From: [Phialemoniopsis] sp. UDSM-2020
Lineage: Eukaryota; Ascomycota; Sordariomycetes; Thyridiales; Thyridiaceae
DNA: 64,000 nt
Direction: 5' to 3'
Assembly (NCBI GenBank): GCA_018873225.1
Contig: JAEILZ010000007.1
Location: 1,922,001-1,986,000 of the forward strand
Positions within the stretch are counted from its first letter, which is position 1. Each line of letters begins with the position of its first letter. Below are positions 55,301-64,000 of the stretch, piece after piece. A model generated the notes under the pieces. It was not told the origin of the DNA. It saw nothing but the letters and a program-made list of their open reading frames with translations, and searched no databases. A program made the position numbers and the translations under genes.

Positions 55301-56829
55301 ACTGCTGGTGTACTCAAGTAGATCGTGGTCGGGGTAACAATAGCTTTCCTCACCAGGGCACAATACTCCGGTAGCGACTGCTCGGTGACATTGGGGTAGT
55401 ATGTGAGCACGTTTGGGTCAGAGAAGATCTCCTGAGGATTGAATACCCGCGCGCCACGTTCGGATAGGAATTCGAGCATCATTCGAGCGTTATCTGCATC
55501 AAGGCTGGCCAATTGCTGAACAAAGTCCTGGTTGAGGGCCTGCTCGAGCAGGACACCGCGCGAAAGGCAGACCTCCAGCTGATACCGGACATCAAAACGC
55601 AACGATGTGTGAGCGATCTGTCCAAGTAAAGCAGTAGCGGAGCTGGTTGACTTGATGGCGTGTTGAGACCCATCCAGAATCTGGCGCAGGTCAGATCCCT
55701 TCCCAGGAATCACATCGAAGATGTCCGGCCTCGACGTCTTGACGTAATAGTCCTGCAGATCCCGCTCCAGCTCAGACCATTTGGCAGCAGCTTTTGAATC
55801 CAAGCAAAGTCGATATGTTGTCCACCTGCCAATATCAATAAACTGTTGAATCTTGTCCAAGCACACCACCTCGTCTCTCATCAACCTCGGGTCTTCCATG
55901 ATGTTGATTTGTCGGTGCCACAAATCCCGTTCCGTCCACGTGAGCCGATCGCGTGAATGTGTGGCATCTACTCGGTTCATCTTGCGATAGAAGAGTGCAG
56001 GGTGGTTCAAGTGGATCACTAATGCACTTCCCTCGGTCGAGTGCTCATGATAGACCAGATGCCGCAACTGGGAAAAGCCGATCTCAGCTTTGTAGTGATG
56101 GCTTTGATAAGCAACACTCCCATCAAATTCGTACGCTTCAAGGCCTAGACTCGCCCAGTCGATCGAGAATTCCAAGTGTATGCGCATTCGCTTGAAATCA
56201 ATCATCATACGGGGAACATTTAGCCCCGTTGATGCTTCGAGAGTTTGCATGTTCATCATCGTGGTCGGTTGATACAGCTGCCCAAACTGGATACGTGAGA
56301 GTTCCAAGACGGGTTTGGCCGAGATTCGTCTACCGACGGGAGTCACAGTTCTCTCATCAAAGCCCCTGAAGCCGAATCTATCAATCTCGACCGCAACTCT
56401 CACGGTCGGAGCATTGTCACGAGGGATTGACCAGAATCCACTGGCCCAGTAGTTGATCTTGGGAGGAGGCTCGATGCGTACAATCGCCACTCCATTTCTC
56501 TCGCCTTGGCGATTTTCGAGAATGTCGATGAAGCCTACATCGACCTTTCGCAGGAACGATTCGTGAATGTCCCATGTTGTCAAGGTGGGTGGAAGGTTCG
56601 ACAGCTTAAGCTTGAGGCTGCTGTATTGCTGCCATTCAGACACGGACGGAACTGCTGCGTTCAGAGATTGGTTGAAACCACGTCGACGTGCCTGGTATCT
56701 TTGAGAAGGAAGGCGATGCTGTTGGTGCCGTAGAGGCAATGCCGGCAGTCGTGAAGGGGGGGTCAGCGTGAATGGAGGCGACGCCTGGTCATCCTCAGGA
56801 GAAGCCGAGGTCCCATCGGGCGCCTGCAT
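52359..56829 (-). CDS. RNA-dependent RNA polymerase (cellular, RNAi type)
   Basis: Two exons on the minus strand, 56829-53784 and 53725-52359, give 1470 aa. I use the ATG at 56829 because the frame further up has no ATG. An RRM-like region lies at about 70-125 (LKLKLSNLPPTLTTWDIHES), then the long RdRP core with DGFCFTDGVGKIS, GCKGMLVTWPV and the catalytic motif CSGGDLDGDDYFVFWDEG (Asp935, 937, 939 bind Mg). The splice joins NAK to CKELAALHSMAVDYVKTG, well conserved in the family. A Ser/Glu/Asp-rich tail of about 300 residues follows (residues about 1190-1470). Such RdRPs make double-stranded RNA for quelling, meiotic silencing or small-RNA defence. The length and RRM suggest the SAD-1/Rdp1-like branch and not QDE-1; a tree is needed. 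Confidence 0.92.
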
Positions 56830-57678
56830 CTTTCTGAGATTATGTTCCAGCACAATGTAACTCAAATTGCACTGTTCATTCTGAGAGATGTGCTCTGTGG
56901 TGGTTGTCTTTCCTTGCTCGCTGTGGTCAAGTGGTGCTGCGAGAGGAAGTGAGGGACGAGCGAGAAGGCGAGACGGTTTATTAGAAGTTCAACAGGTTCA
57001 GGGTTAGAAGCTGGAAGGAAAGGGATAGAATCACTCGATTCCTGTGTCGAGTCTAGACAATGTGCCTCAGATCAAAGTGATGTGGCGAAGATGAAAGTGA
57101 AGATAAGGTGTGTGTAATACTTTCCTTGCCCAAGTAAAGGAGAGGGAAAGAGGTAGGAGCTGTCCTCGAGATTTGTTGTTCTTGCTCCTTGACCTAAAAT
57201 TGACGAAAGGGTGGCATTGAATTCTAAAAGAATTCTGCTTGATAGGAAGGAACCAGGATCCGGCACCAGACAAAGCAAAGTAGAAGTGATTGTTTGCTTG
57301 CAGGGTCCAAGCAGATTGCCGAGTGTAACATGCAGCAGGTTTGCGGGTACTGGTGAGGTTATTGTGTACAAGACCCGAAGAGGACACCAAGGTGAGAAAG
57401 GTAGAAACGATCCTAAGATCGCTGATGAATTCGGGATCAGGTTAATAAGTAAAGCCTTTCAGGTCGAAAATAGAAGAGCCATAAAATGCTATGAGTGTCC
57501 TTGAATGCTACCTCCTCCAGTTTTTTTTTTAGAAAGAGCTTATGCAGTCTGTCAAACAGGAAGATGCAAGTAGAAAGAAATTGAACCACAACCCACAATG
57601 CAATAGCAAAACAGCTTCGGCGGTCCCCAAGCCACAAACTTCATTCGCTCCGGCTTCCCATCGTTTCCCCTTCACCGT
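56830..57678. other. Intergenic region between RdRP and D-LDH
   Basis: The RdRP leader and promoter and the D-LDH 3' flank. A run of ten T is at 57521-57530. No gene seen. Confidence 0.55.
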
Positions 57679-59788
57679 TTAGATTGAGCTCTGTCGGTCA
57701 AAGATCTTGCCGGGATTCCTGAGTTTAAATACGTTAGCCACAACACTACAAGGTTTTTTGAAAGGTCCGTGGCATAAGATACATACATAATCCAATAGGG
57801 GTCCAGTGCCGCCTTGATCGCTTTCTGTATTAGTCGTCAGCATCTCGTGTTCATGGTGTTTTCCCCGGAACAATTGCTCATCAGCAACCTACCATCACGG
57901 CCAAAGTGTCAGGGCCGACCTCCCACAACAACGACTCCTTTTTGCCCCAGCCGATTGAATGCTCTCCCGTGCAGGTTCCCTCCATGGTCAGCGCTCGTTT
58001 TACCATGTTCTTGACACATGTCTCGACCTTTTCCAGTTCGCCCTCGTTCTTGCGGTTATACATGATGCTCTCGTGGAAGTTGCCGTCGCCCACATGGCCC
58101 AGAATGCTGGCGAACAGGCCAAGGTCGTCCATCTCCTTCTTACTAACCTCGATGATGTCAGCTAGACGACTGAAAGGCACGGCGACATCGGTGCTCCCTA
58201 AGGCCATCGTGTTAGTGAATCAAACCCTACCCAGCTTATTGCCCATCCGAACCCCAAACATATCGTGACTTACAGACTTCATCGCCATCTCTTCTCAACG
58301 CAAGCATTGACCAGAGCGATTCCTTCCGAGCCGACCACAGAAGCTTCTGCTCCTTAGCATCCTTTGCAAACTCAAAATGACTGCCTTTGTTCGCTTTAGT
58401 GATCTTCTGCACAAGGCTGATATTTTCCTTGACTCCGGCCTTGGTGCCCGAAAACTTGAAGAAGAGCGTTGGCGCCTCCTGCCACACACGTGGAGCCGTG
58501 GCGCCCCCGAGGTTCACGACCTTCATCTGCACCTCGTCCATGATCTCCATGGCAGCCACTGGGATACCCGCTTGCATCACTCCAGCAGCTGCAGATGCTG
58601 CATCCCGAATCGTCGGGAACGTGACCACTGCCACGGAGAAGTCCTCCGGGATGACAGTGAGCTTGAGTGTAGCTATTATTCGTCTATTAGCGCAAATGCT
58701 CTTGGAAATCGTCCAACAATCTTCATTGTGATGTACCTTCCGTGACCAATCCGAGTGTGCCCTCCGATCCCACGAAGAGGCCGTTGAGATTGTAGCCAGC
58801 GGATGATTTGCGCGGCCTCTTACGAGTCTTGATGACCGTTCCATCAGAAAGCACAACTGTCAAGTTGATGACCCAGTCTTTCATGGTGCCATATCTCACC
58901 GCATTCGTTCCAGAACAGTTGGTACCAATCATGCCGCCAATTTTCGCACTCGGGCCTGGGTCGATGGGAAAGAAGAGTCCGCTTTCCATCTTTGCCAGCT
59001 GCTCATTGAGATCCTGCCATCCGATGCTCGGCTGGACGACAATGTCCATATCCTCCTTGTTGAACTGGACGATCTTATCCATGTAGGCGAAATCGACACT
59101 AATGCCTCCATAGGGCGCAGAGAAGTTGCCCTCTAGACTCGATCCTCCAGAGTATGGGATGATGGGAATGCGGTACTTGTGGCATATACGCGCAATGAGA
59201 GATACCTGTTCGGTGTTCCTTGGATAAGCAACCGCTACGGGTAAGCCTTCAGGGTTTGCCGTTGACCACTCCGAATAGCCATGAGCATGGAGGTCTTCCG
59301 GGTCAGTAGAAATGATGTCCTCCTCGCCAAGTTCGCGTCGGATCTCTTTCAAGGCCTGTGTTTCGCCGTCTGATTTAGCAAATGGTTATATTCTCAAAAG
59401 GCCTCGGAACGAGTTGGAGCCTCTGTAGGCCAGGGGAACAGTACAAAGGGTGTAATAGGTTGAACAGCACTAGCAAAGAACTTTGACAGGAACATACCGT
59501 CTCCATTTCATACATGCTTGCATAACGAGGCCGTGATGTGCTGTCGAAGAGCATCACCCGCTTGCCCGGCAAGTCACGAGGGCCAAAGGCCGCGACACCC
59601 CATCCTAGGAGGCCGGCAGCAACAGCTACAGCCATTACCTGCGAGCCGTTCCATCTCGACACTGCGGCCTTTGCACCTGGGCTACCACCATTGGTCGACT
59701 GACGAGCAAAGGAGGTGCTGAAGGTTCTCGTCGGTCTCGCACACCGACGCAGAGGCGCAACCGTTTTGGTGAACAACTTGGCAGACAT
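57679..59788 (-). CDS. DLD1: D-lactate dehydrogenase (cytochrome c), mitochondrial
   Basis: Six exons on the minus strand: 59788-59498, 59355-58737, 58672-58274, 58197-57893, 57824-57787 and 57718-57679, giving 563 aa. The N-terminus (MSAKLFTKTVAPLRRCARPT) is a mitochondrial presequence, followed by a hydrophobic helix at about 52-69. The FAD-binding domain has IPIIPYSGGSSLEGNFSAPY and GGMIGTNCSGTNAVRYGTMK, then GYNLNGLFVGSEGTLGLVTE. The C-terminal FAD-oxidase domain has ILGHVGDGNFHE and GTCTGEHSIGWGKK and ends MNPGKIF. The enzyme oxidises D-lactate to pyruvate, passing electrons to cytochrome c. The third last exon-intron joint uses a GTAGGT donor. Length compares with about 587 aa in budding yeast. 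All splices keep the frame and restore family motifs. Confidence 0.93.
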
Positions 59789-62700
59789 GCTCGGTGTATC
59801 TTTGTGCCGGAGCTTTTGCTAGTAACGCTGGGAACTAGGGGAACTTGAGGAGTTCTGAATACTTTTTGTTATTCAAATCCTGAACTTCCTTGTTCGAATA
59901 ACAGCGCCGGTCAACGGCAGTTCTCTCCTGAGAATGAGGATGGCGTGGACAAGACTAGTCTAGTAAGTGAGGAGGAAGGAAGAGGTAGAGTCCGACTACA
60001 CGAATCACGAGAAGGTCTGTCTGCCGTATTCGGCGTTCCCATGGAAGCCAGAAAACTGGAGCCGTGAGCACCGATCGGAGGGGTAGGGATTAGACGTGTG
60101 GAGCTCGGTAGCAAATCCGGGCGGTCGGACGGCGGTCAGACCGGAGACAGAAAGAGGCTGGGACGGCGCAGGAAGAAATGATGCAAGAGAACATGGAAAT
60201 GCGCAACTTCAGAGGTATATAAGTGCGGAGACGGCCCTCGCCTCCTCTTTGACAGGGCCGGAGCTGCCATTTGGCGCGTCCGAAAGCCAGATGCCTTGGA
60301 TCGGGTCACACTGGGGGCTTTCTGGTCTCGATGGAGTGGAGCAAGAATCAGCGGAATCGAGCGACACCAATCAAGGAAACTAAGCCTTCCAAGATACTAG
60401 TCAGATGGAAGACAGGGAAGGTCGCCCCAAGCAAAAGGCGGAGTAGTCAAAGAAGCTAAAGAAAAGGGTAAATGGGGGGGGGAAGACAATGGCATTGCCG
60501 GAGCCACCAGAGCTAGACTAGGCGTCTGGCAGGAGACGAAGTCATCCACGCTTGTGGATCCTCGACGTGCTTTAACTACTTGCAACAACAGAGCAGATCA
60601 TGACCTTGCCCACCACCAGCAGCAACAGGTACATGATATATCCCTGCTGGGTAGAGACGACAAGAAGGGAAAAGGGGGCGCTAGGAGACGCGAGAAGCAC
60701 GAGGGCGAAAAGAGAAAGTCTGCAAGGCAAAAAGGGCGGACACATCCCACGTCTCCATCTGAGCACTTGTCAGAAAAGACAAGGAAAAGTTGTGGTGTGT
60801 CAATGTATGTGTGGCCAAACACAGACTGGCCATGCGGAGAATTTTTTAACTCGCGCAACCCGTGACATGGACACCCCACGGCAGGAAGGCCTTTGCCAGG
60901 GGGTTTTTGGCCCGCCTGGTCTCGCCTACCGAGCTGCTTGTTGGGCTTACCGTTGTCCCACGCCTCAAGTACCCGAGAGGGTTACAAGAAGCATCTGGGC
61001 ATACTTGCTTGCTTTTTCGCTGTTGTGATGAGGCGTACGCCTGCAGGAGGGAGGGTGGTGGTGGATGAAAGGACTTGCATACTCCCCGAGGCCTCCTTAA
61101 CCTGCCATGTGTAAGTGAGAATACGTGGTGCTCACATCAGACACATAATGGAAGTGCAGGTTGGCCCCGGCGGGACGAGTCTTCAAATATCTACCGTTCA
61201 CGGCCGGTGTCGTCCAGACAAGCAACATGCTCGAGTCCCAGAATCCCCACTAAATCAACTCGCTACAGAAGTTCAGGGAAGGTGACAGTCCACACGAGGT
61301 CCCATGTAGAGAGGGTCATGTGCAGGCATACATGAAACCGACAAGATGTATGTAAAAGGACTTGATCCTTCGAAGCAGACCGCCACTACCCCTCAAGACT
61401 GTTCGGAATCCTTGAGACTTCGCACTGGACAAAATGAATCATCGAACACTCTGTGACGATTCAATACCTCGCACAACAGGAACGGGGGCGTTGTCACGCG
61501 ACTACTTGCACATGAACGAGACTCAATGCTGGCACCGACGTCTAATGAAGAAATTCTCTTTCGTAATACAGCCGGTCTTCGCCCAGTGTCGGCCATCTGA
61601 CTGGTTCCCGGGCTTCTGGAGGTCGTCCGACCACCAGGGGCCCCTGGAGGAGCAGCATGCAGGCTGCCAGGTTCGGTACAGGCAAGCTAATGCATCCTGC
61701 TTCTTGCGGTGATTTCCCCTGAGCACATTGCGGTACCGTGATTCCTTTGTTCAGCTGAGGTTCTAGAAGCAAAGCTTCCAGAGGAATATCGAGGATCGAC
61801 ATGGGTCCTAATAAGCGAGGCGACGAGAGAAGACAGCCACTAACAACTCCTTCACACGTCTACATCCAATCGCCAAACGTCCATTACTAGCAATGTTGGT
61901 GTTGAACGATTCATCGACCAAAACATTGGTACATGAGTTATTCGGAGTCAGCAATCCCGTCACGGGAGCGTCTCACAGCTGACAAGAACTCCGCCTTATG
62001 TCGTGCAACATCAATCAGCCCGGGGAGCATGCGAATGCGGAGGCGGCACCTCACGACCATCCATCAGCATTGCGTAGACAGTCTTTACCAGACGGCAAAA
62101 CTTTGTCGATGCTGGATAGGTCGCTTCCCCTCAACTTGCCAAGCTCGAGAGAGGCAGGCAAGACAGCCTGCCCAACAAATCAAGATGTCTGTCATTACCA
62201 AATCGTATCACTCATAATCCAAGGTATTGCTCGGGTGTGCCGAACCAAATGTGACCAACACCCTGCCTCATACACACCGACGACGTCAAAAGGCGCGGGG
62301 AAGACAGAGTAAGTGGCACAACACTACTGTGCCCCTTTACTTCTTGCTGACATCTTCCAACTGCTATTGGGGGGTGGGATGAGGGTTTTGTTCCTTTAGG
62401 GTACCATTGATGTACCAAAGTCAAAGTCCAGATCTCGGTAGTCCGAGATCCCAATAACCTGGTCAGCTCAAATCAACACTAATCCCCCTAGGCTTGGGAT
62501 CCTACCTGGACCAGGCTCAACACCGAGTCTGACCTTGGATCGGATGCTTCATGGGGCAGAACTTAACAGGTCGAACAGAAGGGGTCCCAGCTTCCTTCCA
62601 CCTCACACCAGTCACGTAAGGAGAACAAAGTCATCCCATGAATATGGAATTCTACTCGGGTATCGTCAAGAAGCGAGAATGACAATCACGATAGCGGGCT

Positions 62701-62877
62701 TGAAACGGCTCATCTCTGGTTCGTCAAATCATCTTTGCATTCAAGCCCTCCTTGAATTCAACCTTCCTTTGGGTTGTTCAGGACGCTTCAAAGACTAGCT
62801 AGTAAAAGTGACAAACCGAGACTCCCATGCCCATGATTTTTGGTAACCAGCATAAAATGGTATCAACCGCCCAGCCC
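59789..62877. other. Gene-free region upstream of D-LDH
   Basis: A 3.1-kb stretch without a supportable gene. The first kilobase is the D-LDH promoter and leader. Short frames throughout (for example 60554-60865 or 61933-62217) have no domain and no splice partners. I saw no tRNA, snoRNA or repeat. Its last part is the 3' flank of RPS4. Confidence 0.5.
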
Positions 62878-63922
62878 TTAGTGACCAGCCAGGGCCTGAG
62901 CGCGCCTGCGGTCACGCTCCTCGGCAATGGTAAGCTTGACACCCTTACCCTTGGGCAGGGAGATCCACGGCTTCTCAGTGCCGATGACGAAAACGTTGCT
63001 CTCACGGGTGGCGAACGAGTTGTCAATGGCATCCTTCAGGTGGACAATGTTGAAGCCTCCATCGTGGCGCTCACGGTGGGTGATGACACCAACACGACCC
63101 ATGTTACGACCACCAGTGACCATGGCGAGTGCGCCAGTGTCGAACCTGATGAAGTCGGTGACCTTGCCGGAGGCGAGGTCGATCTTGACAGTGTCGTTGA
63201 CCTTGATGGACGGGTCAGGGTAGCGGATGCTGTTCACATGCATGTGTTAGCGACGGGGACAATATTTCAACGTACCAGCCGTTCAGCCCTCGCTTGAAAA
63301 GAATCGGTGAAATTCAACCAAAGCTTGGTCCAACGGCTGATAGATGGCGGAAGAACTCACGTTCTCGCATCATGCGTAACCAAGAATGGGATTCCGCCCT
63401 TGCCGAGCTGGACGCGGCGAACCTTGCCCAGCTTGTACTCGGCCTCCTCGGCCTGGATACGGTGGACGGTGAAGCGGCCCTTGGTGTCGTAGATCAGGCG
63501 GAAGTTCTCGCCGGTCTTCTCGATCGAGATGACGTCCATGAAGCCGGAGGGGTAGGTCAGGTCGGTGCGGACCTTGCCATCGACCTTGACGAGGCGCTGC
63601 ATAAGGATGGCCCGGGTCTCGCGGTAGTTGAGCGCATACTTGAGGCGGTTGCGGACGAAGACGATGAGGGGCATGCAGTCGCGGGTCTTGTGAGGACCAG
63701 CAGAGGCCTTGGGGGCATAGACACCCGACAATTTGTCGAGGAGCCAGTGCGAGGGCGCGCTGAGGCGCTTCTGGTGCTTCTTCCTGTGAGAGAGATTTCA
63801 AGGTCAGCATGGCGAATCTCGAGGAGCAGGTTGCGACGTCGTTTCGGTTGTAACGAATCGATCGAGTTGCAAAACAAAGAAATCCACGATTCTTGACGGT
63901 GAACTTACGGTCCTCGGCCCAT
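62878..63922 (-). CDS. RPS4: 40S ribosomal protein S4
   Basis: Three exons on the minus strand, 63922-63909, 63783-63361 and 63229-62878, give 262 aa, the standard length. Exon 1 has only four full codons (MGRG). The spliced protein reads [40 protein letters not shown] and later [20 protein letters not shown], the S4e signature, with an S4 RNA-binding module and a KOW motif ([20 protein letters not shown]). It is a component of the small ribosomal subunit. Introns of 125 and 131 nt; no snoRNA boxes seen in them. The sequence before the start codon is cut off by the window end at 64000, so most of the promoter is outside. Confidence 0.96.
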
Positions 63923-64000
63923 CTTTGCTGATTGACGATACTAGATGGAGGTGTTGAAAGGAATGGGAGGTGTCGAATGTCGTGATGGGGAAATCTCGAA

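Overview
The window is nuclear DNA of a filamentous ascomycete (Pezizomycotina, probably Sordariomycetes). Genes are spaced by 0.3 to 3 kb and carry short GT-AG introns of about 50 to 180 nt, often next to very small first exons, and many have CCAAT or pyrimidine-rich promoters. The proteins are typical of this group: Rec8, an RdRP, an Skt5/Chs4-type chitin synthase activator with a CAAX end, Cbp4, Aim11 and Fmp46. All exon models below were built by hand from splice signals and checked so that exon lengths add up to an open frame. The species cannot be named from the sequence alone.

Layout. 1-2288: no supportable gene. 2.3-7.5 kb (+): alpha/beta hydrolase, exosome subunit Rrp43, Rab escort protein (Mrs6/REP). 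7.9-10.1 kb (-): meiotic cohesin kleisin Rec8. 11.7-16.4 kb (+): D-arabinono-1,4-lactone oxidase and an APC-family amino acid permease. 17.2-19.1 kb: a small charged protein (-) facing an Fmp46-like redox protein (+). 20.0-24.7 kb (+): a very large low-complexity protein with one RRM and an in-frame TAG that a mini-intron may remove. 25.1-26.7 kb: complex I NDUFA2-like subunit (-) head-to-head with the mitochondrial pyruvate carrier (+). 27.5-30.5 kb (-): Skt5/Chs4-like Sel1-repeat protein. 30.5-33.1 kb: gene-free, with a 14-bp tandem repeat. 33.1-35.3 kb (+): Cbp4 and NAC-beta (Egd1). 35.7-38.4 kb: tRNA adenosine deaminase Tad1 (-) head-to-head with ribosomal protein L24 (+). 38.8-39.4 kb (-): Prx5-type peroxiredoxin. 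40.8-41.4 kb (+): NTF2/SnoaL-like protein with a GC-AG intron. 41.4-45.1 kb: gene-poor, with one candidate 85-aa gene (-). 45.1-46.5 kb (+): membrane RGS-domain protein. 46.8-47.2 kb (-): possible small membrane protein. 47.8-49.4 kb (+): pantothenate kinase. 49.9-50.5 kb (-): Aim11. 51.0-52.1 kb (+): prolyl-4-hydroxylase-like 2OG-Fe(II) dioxygenase. 52.4-56.8 kb (-): RNA-dependent RNA polymerase. 57.7-59.8 kb (-): D-lactate dehydrogenase. 59.8-62.9 kb: gene-free. 62.9-63.9 kb (-): ribosomal protein S4.

The content is mostly housekeeping: RNA decay and editing, translation (L24, S4, Tad1, Egd1), mitochondrial respiration and metabolism (NDUFA2, MPC, Cbp4, Fmp46, Aim11, D-LDH, ALO), vesicle traffic (REP) and wall synthesis (Skt5). 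Two genes belong to meiotic or genome-defence biology (Rec8, RdRP). I found no transposon, CRISPR array, rRNA, convincing tRNA, biosynthetic cluster or obvious new defence system. The oddities worth checking are gene-structure puzzles: the internal TAG with a possible 48-nt intron, a possible one-nucleotide exon in NAC-beta, two GC-AG introns, a candidate small gene, and a possible intronic C/D snoRNA in L24.
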